Shown here piece by piece: positions 31,396 through 43,700 of a stretch of 64,000 nucleotides of DNA. Made by a program: the position numbers and the translations under genes. How positions within the stretch are numbered: position 1 is the first letter of the stretch; each line of letters starts with the position of its first letter. The notes below the pieces were generated by a model. It did not search any database. It had not been told where the DNA came from and worked only from the letters and a program-made list of their open reading frames with translations. The stretch covers positions 10,901,219-10,965,218 of the forward strand of contig NC_066323.1 of assembly GCF_022539315.1 (NCBI RefSeq). The letters run 5' to 3'. Source of the stretch: Serinus canaria. Taxonomy: Eukaryota; Chordata; Aves; Passeriformes; Fringillidae.

Positions 31396-34335
31396 GAGAG
31401 AAGAGTTAAAATCAGATTGAATTCTGCTTTTTTCATGGGAAACAATATGGATTTTTCTTCCAACAGAAGGTCCTGTGAGAATAAAAGAGTGAAGGATCAC
31501 TGTATTGTTATCTTCAATAAAAGGAAGTGGTTACTTTTCCCAGCTTTATTGGGATTCACCTACCCACTGCAACATGTACTACTTTGTCAAGCTAGGTGCT
31601 GAACAATTTGCACAGGAAAAGCTGATGACAGTCTCTGAGAACAAACACCTTTCATGCTTTTTGCCTAGAAGCTGCAGCTTGCAGACCCAAGTGAGAGTTG
31701 GGAGGGTGCTTTGAGATCGACCACACTGAGGAGCCTTTTGGGGGAGCCTAAGCTGTGATGCTGCTGCAGTGCTAGCATTATATCAGGAACTCATTCCCTG
31801 GTTCCTGTTTCATTCCTTCTCACCCTCAGTCCTGCTGTGGTCATTTTTAGATCTTCTGTAATCAAGTGATACATGCCATCTTCCAATTTCAGAGACTTCA
31901 TCTGAATAATGTCTCAAAAATCAAGTTAAATATGAGAGAAATCTGATGTCAAGAAGGCAAAGAAAATATTTGGTGTGTAATACACTGCCTTAGGGAACAG
32001 GTTGACAGTGTTGACAGGGTATTTGCCTGCATTACCCTTCCCAGGAGCCTGCTCCAGCCTTTCTGTGCTCTGACAGCTGGAGATATTTCTTTGCATTTCC
32101 ACATTTCCAGCAGCAAGAACAAAATGTTATTTACTTTGTGTTCCTGTAGGTTCCTTAGGTTCTAGCAGAGTTCACCATCCACTGGCTATCTTTGAGCTTT
32201 AGCAGACCTTGCCAGATAAATAAATATAGCTACAGGAAAGCATTAGGAGACAATAATTTGAGTATTAGAAACCTGAAATCAGGAACTGCTCTGCTGTGAC
32301 TTTGAATACTGGGTACCAGCTCTTACTTTAATGAAGTTAAACACATGCAGGAAGACAGCTCACTCATAAGAGCAGCCAAAGCCACATCATCCCAACATGG
32401 AATCTCTTGAACATAGTGCAGATTTATGACTAATTTATGTTGCTGGTTTTGGCCCTAGACAGACAACTTAATATGATATAAATTCATTATTGAAGACTAG
32501 AGCAAAGAGCTGTGCGTGTGTGGAGTAAAGTGTATGACCATTGGTATGGACAGCTTTAAAGCTTTGTTCATAAATGTAGGGCCATAAAGTGGCTCCGTTG
32601 CATTAAAGCTGCTGTGTAAATGTGAATGCTCCAGGATTTCAGCTTCTGCTGCTCTGATTTGAATACCTTATGACAAGAGAAGGACAGGACAAAACCATAG
32701 TCTGGGCTTGGAAAGGTGTGACCTGGGTCAGATCAGTACATTCACTGCCACTTCTGCTGTATAGTCCTGGTTGCTTGGCCTCTTCTTTTGTCCTCACTTT
32801 TGTCCAATAAAAGATCTTATTAAGTGATCCAAAAGCTTGATAATGAAATAGGTGAAGGATGTCCAGAGGAATATCTGAGTTCAGAAACTAGAAATTATTT
32901 TAGACCTGTCATTAGCCGAGAGCTGGCTGAAACCATGGGGATTATTTGCAAGAAGTCCAGTTGTACTGCTGGTGTGGATGGCAGGGGGATTAGAAGGAGG
33001 AGCTGGGCAGAGCTGGGACTGTGACAGGAGATAATCTGTGTGAGCTGCCCCTTGGAGGGACAAGACCCTGTGACTAATCCCCATCCGTGTGATCATATGG
33101 AGAACCTGTGGAGTGGGGCTCAGCTGTGCATGGCTCACCTCTCTGTAAGTGGGTCCTACATCCCTCTAGGCAGGAGGCCCATCAGCTCTGAGTGTGCCAG
33201 CACAAAGGAGAGGTGTACTAGGTGTGTGCAGTGTGAGAAGGGATCACAAACACACAACTCCATGGCTTTTTCTGTGCACGAGGCTAAAATGTTGAAGGGA
33301 AGGTGAAGGCAGTCAGATTGAATTCAGTCTATGCATACCCAGATTGGGGTTGGTGAAGTATTGTTTGAAAGGGGCAGAATTTGGGACAGACAGTTCCTGT
33401 GTTTCAGGAAACAGGACTAAAAAATTCAGGAGTAGCACAAGGCTAATCTTCTGGAAATAATTTTTTTTGTCATCTTCTTCAATGTTTTTGCTTTTTAATA
33501 AAATGGAAATGTTATTCCCTTTGATGTTTTTTCTGACATCTGATATCCTACTCTGTCTCCCATTTAGCTCACATCCCAGTCACCCACATGTCAGAGCTTC
33601 CCAGAGCCTGTTGGAGAGGAGGAGCAGGAAATGGGCCCAGCCTCTGTATCCCCTACTCACCAGTGGCACAGGAGCCACGGGTCATTGGAACAGATGCTGG
33701 GAGTAACTCATTTCGAATGTGGCAATATTAACTACTTCTGCTCACACAGTCCTCAGCGTCAGGCATTATGATCAAACATAACAGCTGACATGAGTGACTG
33801 GTTGTGCTGAGCACAGCCCAGAGAAGCTCAGACATCCCTAAACCCCAAATCCTCTTCCTCTTATCTTCTCCCTTTTAACCACGGAGCAGCATATCGTTCT
33901 GTTTCTTTGCTGCCAGCAAACCAAGGCGGGCAGCAGCTGTAAGTCCTCCCGTCTCCGCCGAGAGCTGGCACAACCCGTGTGTGGCAGAGCACTGCCGGGG
34001 TCCGCAGGCCTCTCACAGCGTCCGTGGCCGGGAATGTCTCGCCTCTCCTCGAGAAGTGCCCGGGCCAACACCGGCACCGCCCCCGCCCTGAGGGCCAAGG
34101 TGCGGGGCCGTGGCACCGAGGCTCCCCCGGGACACGTCTGCCTCTGCCAGGCCGGCGGAACAGCGCGAGCAGGGGGTGGGCTGGTTTGGGGATGAGGGGG
34201 CAGAGGCAGCCGGACCCGGTACGGGAGAGCGCTGGGGGACCGGAGCTGTCCCAGCGGTCTGACAGCCGTCCCGGCCTCCCGGCCGTAGCCTCAAAGCAGC
34301 CAACACCACCCCCAACCCCCGCCGAACAACAAAAC

Positions 34336-34361
34336 AATAATAATATTATTATTAATAATAA
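34336..34361. repeat. Overlapping AT palindromes inside the CpG island
   Basis: AATAATAATATTATTATT (34336-34353) is a perfect 18-bp palindrome. It overlaps a second perfect 16-bp palindrome, TTATTATTAATAATAA (34346-34361). The block is about 0.3 kb upstream of the CCDC50 ATG and is surrounded by GC-rich DNA. Confidence 0.9.
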
Positions 34362-34673
34362 TAAAATTAAAACCCCAATTGTACAAATAACTGTCCTCGG
34401 AAGCTGCCCGTCCCGCTGAGCGGCTGCCCGAGCCCCGCCGGCGAAGGGGAGGGGGAAGCAGCCCGGGACGCCCCCGTCCGCCTCCCCGGAAGGGGGGCGA
34501 GGGGCGGCGAGGCGGCCCCGCTCCGCCCCGCCCGGCGCTTTCTGTCCGCTCTCCCGCGCCGTACGGCCCGGCCGCGCCGGCTCCATCCGCTCCCAACTTT
34601 GTGGTGCGGGGCGCGGGCGGCACCGCCGCGCTGCCCTCAGCGGGGCCGCCCTCAGCGGGGCGCGGGCCCGGCC

Positions 34674-34722
34674 ATGGCCGGCATCGGCATCGACCACTCC
34701 AAGCTGCCTGGAGTCAAGGAAG
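34674..34722 (+). CDS. CCDC50: CCDC50 coding exon 1
   Basis: The ATG is in the context GGCCATGG, close to Kozak consensus, within the CpG island. It encodes [16 protein letters not shown] plus 1 nt of the next Val codon. The donor is GGAAG|GTGCGG. Confidence 0.94.
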
Positions 34723-37700
34723 GTGCGGCTCACCCCGTCGCGGGGAGGAGGGTGCGCTGGACGGGACGGGGCGGTGTGGGGGAAATGGGAGCGAGGCAGG
34801 AGATAAACTGTTGGTTTGGGGTGGTTTTTCTTAAACGTTATCATTTTACAGTTTCCAGGCGCCGCTGCAGTTCGCGGCGCTGGCGGGGAGCCGGGTCAGA
34901 GGGAGGGGACGGGGCGCTCCGTGCTCCGGCCGTGGTCCCGGGGTTCCCGGGACTGGCGGGGCTGTCCCGCTGCCGGTGCGGAGTGTCCGGCGGGTGGCGG
35001 GAGGGGACGAGAGGTGGAGGCCGGCGGCGGAGCAGCGGCAGTAGCTGGACAGAGCCGCAGTCGCTGGACACAGAGCCGTGGCCGCTCTGCTGGCCTCGCT
35101 TCCGGCTCCCCTCCCTGGGCGAGCGGCGGGGGTCGGGCTGGCAGCGCCGCTTCTCCCCGGGAGGAGCGAGGAGCGGCGCTGGGGGAGGGCGCAGCCCTTT
35201 GTCTGCGCCGGGCCGAGGCTGCCGCCGGCGCCTCCGCCGCGCTCCCCCCGCCGCGCCCGGGCAGCCGGGCTGGGGGCACCGGCCGGGGCTGCGCTCCCGC
35301 GGGGGCTGAGGCAGCTGGGGCATCCTGCGGGAGATAGACGAACAGGGATGTCTGTCTGTCTGTCCGTCCCTGTCAGTTACGACTCGGCCGGGGTCGGAGG
35401 CTCCCTCGGGCCGTTGGAAAAATGGCATCAGAACTGTGAATATCCACAGATTTGGCGATTTGAGGGGGACTGGTGATTTTGAGGCCCCGGTTACTAACAC
35501 TTAACCTCCTGGTTTTTATGAAGACTGGCCGGCATTGGGCTTGGGAGCGCCAAGCAGCCGCTCCCGCCCCGCAGAGCCCCCGTGCCCTCCTCGCTTTCAG
35601 GGGTCCCGCTGGCTTGGCCTGTGCTCAGAGCACGGATTCACCTTCTGCTGGGCTGGACTAGCCTCGGCTTCCCTGTTAGCGCAGTGTCTGCCTCGCACGT
35701 GTACCTTTGAGCCCAATTAAATGTGCCCTGGAGCTGCTTTGGGTTTAGAAGGCTTTGTAGGAGATAGTTTGTTCTTTCTGACAGTGATTTGTGAAATAAA
35801 CCAGTAGAAGTTAGTTTAGATTTACTCTCTAGTAATAGAGAGCAATGGTTTCCTGCCTAAAAGAATCCAAACTTCCTTAAACTTGTTTCTCTTGCCACTG
35901 GTCTTTTTTTTTTTTTTTTCAAATTTCAATTCTTACAAAATAGCAGTTGTGAATTTGATGATTTAGCTGGCCAAGAGTAGAAAACCTATTTCTGTGCAGG
36001 CAGCTGGGGTTTCCTTTTGACCTCCTGTCATCCTTTAATGCTTCACTCAGTGTTACTAGAACAAAAGCTGGAGCTGATGTTTTAGGGGTTAATATTCGTC
36101 TTGCTAAGTCATTAGCAGAACTGTTACTGGCCATTTTAGTGTGGTCAAGATCTCATCCTTAGAGTCTGTCTACACATGGTTGGTAACTCAAGAAAATGAA
36201 TCCAATTAACCTTTCCAGTGGGTTGATTAAAGTGAAATAAATCCCTGTGTAGATGCTTATATTCACAATTTAAGTAGGCTGGATTTGATTTGCCTTTACT
36301 AATTTTTTGAATTGAACTAACTGGGCTGAGCTGAGTTCGTTTACATTCTGAATGAAAGTACCTGTACAGCGTTACAGTGTAACTCAAGCAGACCCGGGTA
36401 AATTTGCACCTATGGTATAGTGTGGATTAAGCTTCAAGAGTGTCCTGTTACTATGATCTGTTGTTACTTGATAGCAGTGGGATTAAGGTAGTGTGCCAGA
36501 GCAACGTGCAAAGTAGATGAGGTTTGAGCCATGTTCTGCAAAGCCTCAGGCATGTGTCACGCTTTTAGTTTAATGGCATCACTTGGTTTTGTTTTGGAAA
36601 GTGTTGAGACTGAGCTATGGTTTGGATTAGGTCTTTTCGTGCTTTGTGTCAATGCCAGCCAAGGAAAGAAAAGCATTGCCTGCCATACCGAGGGAAATAT
36701 TTATTGTTCCTGATAGAGAAATCACTGTTGATCTTTCTGGATAAAGCATTCCCTTTCTTTGTCTAGGGTAAAGGTCGGCTTAGTCATTCATTAACAATGA
36801 AGAACCTTTTGGTTTGAGTACTTAGTTCTTCACCAGCTCTGCTTCTGGAGAGGAGGTGTTATGTCCGGGCTCTCCCTGTGTGCAGGTAGCCAGGACTGCT
36901 GAAAGACAGTGTCATCCTCCTCTTCGGGAGTGATCTCAAGAGCTCTTCTAAAAGTGGGAGTGATGGCAGTGAAGATCTGATAACTGTAGCTAGGTGCTGC
37001 AGGAAGTCTTTCTTCTTGTGTTTACTTTCCTCTTTTATCTCTAAAAGAATTTATATCAGCTCAAGGCCTGATGTGGATGGCATTATTCTGGTGAAAACCA
37101 CTTCAGCTGGTCCAGTTTATTTTGTCGGCAAGGGTTTACTGGTGTAAAATACACCCTCAAAACACACTTTTCCTAGTATGAACTACACCTTGCTGCTGCA
37201 GCCTGGTGTTACAGACCCATTTTTCTGTGAGTTATAGAGTGGATCTGAGCTCTGTGGTCACTAAACCTCGTGTAAGTTATTTGTTTTGGTGTTAGTTGCA
37301 ATCTGTGGCCTGTGCTTCTCTGCCTGCGTTTCTGTTCATCTCCCAAGTGTCTGTGACATATTTGCTTTTCACAAAGCAGCCTTTGCTGTTTGCTCTTTTG
37401 ACCTACCTCAGGAGATTGCTCAGCTTTGTGTGTGTAGATCTTTTTTACTAGAGGTCTCATTTGTGAGCCTTTTGGTGATAAAAACATCCTAGGAACATTA
37501 TTTTGATTAGCTACTTATAAAGCAAATAAAACTGTCTTGAGCTCTGCTTGATCTCTAACTGCCTCTCATCTCTTGTGACCTGATGCATTCCTAGGAGCTG
37601 TGTTTGGGAAGGGCTCCACCCTCTTTTGGCTGCCTGCTGTGAGTGAGCCCTTGGACTTGAGAGGCACTTCTGGCTCCATGCAGGCAGGCTGAGCTGCAAG

Positions 37701-40700
37701 GGAGGTGTTTTGGAGCTGTGCAAACCATACCCCTCTCTGGAGGATGTACCTCTGGTCCTCTCTGCTGTTATCTTTCCAAAGGTCTGAGGCAACATCTTTG
37801 TGAAGGGAATGCCTGCCTGCTCAATTGCAGTCTCCAAGAGCCATCAGTTGTTGGCAGCAGCAGAAAAAACCCAGGTCCAGGCATTCTCCCAAGGGCTCCT
37901 CATCTTCCTGCTAGTTTGAATTCTCTGTGAAGAGAGAAAAGGGAGAGGTGGGGCAGTGGGGGACTCTAAACTCTGCCCCAGTAGTGTGCAGCTCTGGAGA
38001 ACTGTGGAAATTTGCACTGGATGAAGTGGTTTTATTGAATTTATGTTTAGTAGTACTGTAAAGAAATGCAAGGGCAGTTGTCTGGGCTGATGAGTAGAAC
38101 TGACCCTGCCACACTACTGTCTGAGCTCCAGCCTTGACAAAGGCTGATTGTGGCACCTATGCATGGAGAGATACAACAATGCTCACACGGCTTTCTACTC
38201 TTTGTTCAGCACCTGATTTGACTTTTGGGAGCTGTACATTCAAATGTTCCTGGTTGTAATCTGCTGCCTGAGAGGCCAGTATCTAAATGTGGTAGTAAAA
38301 GATACAGCTCTGATTGTGACCTTGGGGAGACAGGAAGAGCTTGAATATTTTCGGTCTTGGCAAGGTGTTCTCTGGGGCAAGCAGTCTGGCTGGCTCTCTT
38401 TTGCCTTAGCATAAATTGAATAAAAGTTTGCTGTTAGCATCAGTCTTCCTTTTCCTCCCAGATACAGACCTTTCTGCTGACCTCTGCAGCTTAACATGAC
38501 CTCTGCTGAAACCCCTGCAATGAAAACCTCCTGGCTACTGACCCTCCAAGTGACTGGGGAGGGGGATGAGGTCTGAGGTGCAATGTGCCAGGTTTCCATG
38601 GAGCAGACTGAGGTTATTGGCCTTTAATGAGGCCTTTGGTGCCTATCTGTTCTCAGCAACATGAGAGTGGACAGGAGAAATTTTATGTCTGTTAGAGGTG
38701 GAAGAGGATTGAGGAAGTGTGAATGGCTGGCACAGTGTCTGATGAGGAAAGATTCTGCTTAGGGGTTTTTCAGGGGAATGGTTTTGAGGGATGAGCTGTC
38801 AGCTGTATTCATCTGAAGGAAGCATTGGCCTTTAACTGGATTAGTATAATCAGGGCAACAATTTTGAGAGCAGCTGAGGGTCAGCCAGGTCATTGTGAAG
38901 CCACCTGCCCCATGCCCTTTGGCTCCAGCTGGGGTTTTTCCTTGCAGCATCATGATTTTCTGCTTTGTGACTTCCTTTAAAGGTTTAAGGGCTCTGAGAA
39001 ATTCAGGCAAGATGGATGGCTTGAGGGCAGTGGAGAGGTGGAGAGTGATGGGACATAGACACAGGTCACTGGCTCACATCCAGCTCTTCTGGGTAATAGG
39101 AGATCTGTTTTTCCAGCATGCATGAATTCTGTAGCTGAGGCTGTGGCATTCGTTTCACTTCTGGTTAAAGCTGGTGAAAGTTTTATTTTGCATTCAGTGG
39201 TTCTGGGTCTGCAGTGCTTGGCAGAGATGGGCAGGATTAGCATATTTCATGCTCTTGGCTCTGAAAGGCAGCTGAACAAGCAGGTCTGCCTCCTCCCATC
39301 CCTAAATCCTTAACACTTGTCTTCTGTGAGCTGCTGTGGAGGTTGTCCTGAGGCAAAAAGACTGCTCGAAAAGCTTTGGCAGAAAGACACCCCAAGACTT
39401 CCATCTCTGCTTTTTGCAGAGATGTTTCCTTGGCTCCTGATAGATTTTTGGATGGGGTTAAGAGGGGACACATCCTATTTTTGCACTCATTCCTGGGGAT
39501 ACAGGGATAGCAGCGGGGGGTTTTCTCCTGTTTACGATACAACATTGTGACTTCGTCCATCACCCATTGCTGGTCTCTGAGGAACGCTCCCAACTAAGCA
39601 GTGTGTTTACGGTCACCATGGGCCTCTGCCTAATCTTTCTTTCCTGTGGCCATGGGAAACATCAGAGGATGCCAGGCAGGAGTTGGAGATGGCTGCTGCA
39701 AGGAGCAGGAAAGGCCAGTTCTGCTCTCTCTGGTGCAAGAAAAATCCCACTTGGAAAAACAATGGGATATGCCTTGGAGCTGTGTGAAACTTCTGTTTTG
39801 CTGGAATAAGCTTTCTTTTTCTTGCTCAGAATCATCCAGTTCACATGAATGTGCTGATTTATAGGACAAAGCGGCAAGATCCCTGCCTGCTTCCTTCTCC
39901 CCTTTCCAGAATGTCCCCAGCTGGTTGGCTTCTTGCTCCTTCACTGCTACTCCTGTGTAGTGCCGCTTTGAAGGCTGAAGGGCTGAGGGAGGAGGTTGGT
40001 CTGCTGGTAAAACTGCCTTAAAACTTGAGAAGCTTTAGGTCCATTTTCTGGCGTGACACTCACTGCTGGCTTGACCTTCAGCTGTTCTCCAAGAAGGTGA
40101 TAACGACAGCTGCTGTTCTGCTGCTAGTTGGCTGCATTGCAGGGAGCAAAAGGCATATTTGCTGGACATTTCCACTGGGAAAGCTGCAATCTCCCTGGAG
40201 GCTGATGTGTGTCAGCAATGCTCTCTGTTCACCTTACAGGACTGGCTTTTCCACAGAACATGTATAGGACTTTGTGAGCGTCCCTTGACACTTCATTTCT
40301 ACTTTTTTTTTTTTGAGAAGTAGAAATTGGAGCCTTCCTGCTGTTTTCTTTCTCAGTACTTGAAAAGATACCACACAGCTCACTGAGTGAGTGTTGTGTG
40401 GCCTTGATACTGTATGGCTGCGGGGATGGACTTTTAGCTGGGATAGGAAGAGAACATGAGGGTGCAGCATCAGGCTGGCTGTGTAAGGGGTGCCAGGCAG
40501 TGCTGTTGTCAACCTTACCTTGAGCAAAGGGGATCAGTCAGGCCTTAGTGCTCTTAAAATTTACCCTGTAACTCCAGGCACCCTGTCAATTAAGCTTGCC
40601 AGAAGTGTTACTCTTCCTGGGGAGAAAGGTGTAGATGAAAGCCTGCTCAGAGCCTAGCACAGCCCAACTGCACCTGCCCAATTATTTTGTGTCAGGCTCC

Positions 40701-43700
40701 TGAAGCTCAACAGATGGTTATTTTAATTGCCCACCAACCCACGATGTCACCGCCACAATGCTCTGTCAGCCAAACTAAAATAGGGAGATCTTTTTACTTT
40801 GGCCTGGCTTGGTAGAGGTTTGGTTTGTGTGCACTTGGTAGCTCTGCCCTGCATTATGTGCTCTTCAGGACAGAAAGTCAAAGTGGGTTTGTGAGTGAGT
40901 CACTTTTCTCACTTCCCTTTTCAAAAGAGGCGTAACAAGCCATGTGCAGTGAAACTGAGTTCCTGTGTGCATTTTCGTTCATCCTTTCCTGAGCCCTTTT
41001 GCTGAACCAGAACTTGGTAGCTAGAGGAGTCAGCTCTAAGCGGAAATGTTTTGTGGGCTCAGTATGTGGTGTTCAATAAGTGATGACAAAGGGGAAAAGG
41101 ACATAAGTGAGGAAATACTTGAAAACAGTGGGACACAGACGTTCCATAAGGACACTGACACGAGTGACATGAGAAGTAAGGGGGCAAAAGGGAGGAAGGA
41201 AGTTTATGCAAACAGGAGTATTTCCTGGTGGTGAGAAGGCAGGGGTTTTAATTCCTTTCTGAATTATATGTGTAGCATTGTCTCTTTACATCCAGACAGG
41301 ACAAGAGGCTGGAGTGTGCTCTGGCTGGAAATGCTCCTTGCAGAGGGACTGTTGCCACTGACTTGGCACATGGGTTGGGGTAATGCTGGTCTGGCTCAGG
41401 GAAGCCTTCCCTGGTGCTTCTCCATCTCTGCACGGCACAATGACTTTGCACTGCAAAGGCAGCTTATTATATCTATCTGTTCTGGTTACAGCAAGCATTA
41501 CTTGTAGCATCCTGGTGCAAAGAAATGGCCTCTCCTTCTGCTCTGGTATTAGTTTTATTATTGAGGTGCTGGCTGGTGGGATGGGAAGGATTTATGAACT
41601 AAATTCAGCAGCAGCTCCTGGAGCCTTTGGCAGTGCTGCTGAGGTAAGGTGGTGGAGCACAGCACGGAGAAGGCCTGGGAATTTTCCAAGCCACCAGGGT
41701 GTTGGCTGTTTTCATGGCAGGCAGAGAGCTCTGCCGTTCGCAGGGCTGTGCTCTCCTGCAGGCCATCTGCCTGGTGCCAGGTTTCCAAAGGAAGTTGATG
41801 TTGGGAAGAGGCTGGGCTCTCCTGACCTTAATTGCAGTGCTGGAAGGACTGAGTCTTTGGCTAGGGCTGCACAGCCCTGCCTGGATTCCACACATCCCTG
41901 ATGCAAGGTGGAAAAAGCAGGTTTGTGTCCAGCTCAGGGCTCAGTTACCTGGTATTCCAGGCAGCTGGCATTGCCCACAGCACCCACTCTGGCTGTGTAA
42001 CAGGTGAACTTTACTTGATCCTGATTTAACTGTTCTTTTTTTTCTTTTTTTTTAAAGAAGCTGTGAGTATGCAATATCACCTGAAGGTGATACAGTTCCC
42101 AAAGCAAAAAAAAATTACCTTACTGACCTGGAGTTCCTTTAGTGCTCTCAGAGAGGAGAAAAGGCTGCCAGCCTGCTTCTTCCTCATGCTTTGCAATGTA
42201 TATGAACTGTGGGCTCAGATGCCACAAAGCAGTTTGCTTCAAAATGATGCAGGGAGCTCTGCCTCCCTGTCCATCTGGTCTCAGAAGCCAGAGACTTATT
42301 CTTACCCTTGTATGCCAGGGTTTTAAATCTGTAGTTGCACTTAGGGCAGTGTGCCAACAAAAGGTTGTGACAGGAAAGGGAACATGTATTGTTGGTGCTG
42401 TAGCTTTACTGATTTCTGACTTGTAGCTGGATGTGGAATTTTGACTGATCTGGGGCCAGCTTTGGTACTTTTTGTTCCCCAGAGCTGACTAATAAACCTG
42501 GAGAATTTATACACAGGAAGCAAGGGGGGAGAGGGGAGAGTACCAGTGAGGAGCTAGTGGAGCAAAGGAAAAGGCTTTTGAAACAAACCAACAACCTTGG
42601 TTGGTTGGGTAGAGGATAGTTGTTCTTGCAGAGCAGCTTTGCAGTGCTGGCAGCAGCTGAACGGGTGGCAGACAAGAGTCTTTGCTTGCATCCTAGCAGC
42701 CACCTTTCTAGGGAAAAGGAGGCTGATGGGAATCTGTGCAAGAATTGGAGCTGACTGCAGGGTTAGTTCAGATACCTTCTGCTTCGAATGAAGCAGCTGG
42801 TAGGGTTTCCATCAAGGCTGGAAGGCTGCTCAGAGGCCCATCCTGCTGGAGCTTTGCTTCTTTTAGTTTGTGATCTGGAGGAATAAAACCTGGCTGGTTT
42901 GAATGCGCACTGCCACTGTGGTGTGTCCTTTCAGCTGCAGCTCTGGTTTAGCTACAAGCCTTGGAGCAGTCTCAGGGTTGGCTCTAGTCATCCCAAGGCT
43001 GAAGAGAAGGTGGCATCTCTGGGGACTCTTTATTCTGCTTCTTTTTTCCAGAGGTTATTGTTTCTCTGTACAACTGCAGGTCACTGTCATGTAAAAGCAC
43101 ACTGTGGGGTTTAGAGGGCAACTTGAACCTTTTTTTGGCACTTGGCAGCTTCTCTGTGGGTGTGAGGTTTCCAGCAGTCAGCCTTTTGTAAAGCAGTCAC
43201 TAAACTGAGTCGGCATGAAGCTGTACCAGAGGGGCGTTCAAACCTCTCTTTTTGCATCATGTCTCCCTTGTATTTTTCTACATTATCTTTCAGGATTAAG
43301 CTAGAGGAGAACCCTGTGAGAGCTGATACTTTGCATTATCTCTGCTCCCAGCTGCCTCTTTGGAGCTGCTATGTGAGGTTATTCATCACAGCCTGAGGGC
43401 TGAGAAATGCTGGTGAAATATCTGCAATCCAGGGTGCCATGGCTCCTGAAAGCCATCCTGAACCACAAAGTGGGCCTGCCAGCCTGGAGAGAAACTGCTG
43501 AACTGAACAAGGGGTTTAGCTGTGCATTCATCAGAGAATGGAAGTCTTGCCTATGTGGGAAACTTAGTGTGTGTAAGAGAACAGAAATTTTGATTATCCG
43601 GGAAACTCAATGTGTCCTTCCAAAAGTTTTGTGTGGTGTAAAATTAGTTAAAATGCTGAAATAAAAGCTGAATTAAACAGATAAAACAACAGAATACAGT

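Larger units (their letters stand above)
23246..33934. other. Non-coding DNA between UTS2B coding start and CCDC50 CpG island
   Basis: About 10.7 kb without a recognisable protein-coding exon. It holds an LTR fragment (24165-24250), a 15-nt G-run (26617-26631), T-runs (28841-28864 and 29288-29310) and a CR1 fragment (31259-31395). Non-coding 5' exons of UTS2B could lie here, but sequence alone does not show them. Confidence 0.6.
33935..35350. promoter_or_regulatory. CCDC50: CpG island, CCDC50 promoter and first exon
   Basis: About 1.4 kb is strongly GC-rich with frequent CpG, in contrast to both flanks. It includes GC-box-like GCCCCGCTCCGCCCCGCCC around 34514-34533, 140-160 bp before the CCDC50 ATG. 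There is no obvious TATA box, as expected for a broad housekeeping promoter. Long open frames on both strands here come from GC-rich composition. In human, UTS2B non-coding exons reach close to CCDC50, so bidirectional activity is possible, but this is not shown by the sequence. Confidence 0.85.

Noticed and set aside
33861..34844. Long - strand open frame (about 327 codons) over the CpG island
   Set aside because: Composition artefact of GC-rich DNA. It overlaps CCDC50 exon 1 in antisense, is Pro/Arg/Gly-rich without any domain, and spans the AT palindrome as a low-complexity Ile/Leu stretch.
34599..35309. + strand open frame (about 236 codons) overlapping CCDC50 exon 1
   Set aside because: It uses a frame that reads through the CCDC50 donor into intron 1. 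Its Met start is upstream, and the residues are CpG-island composition.
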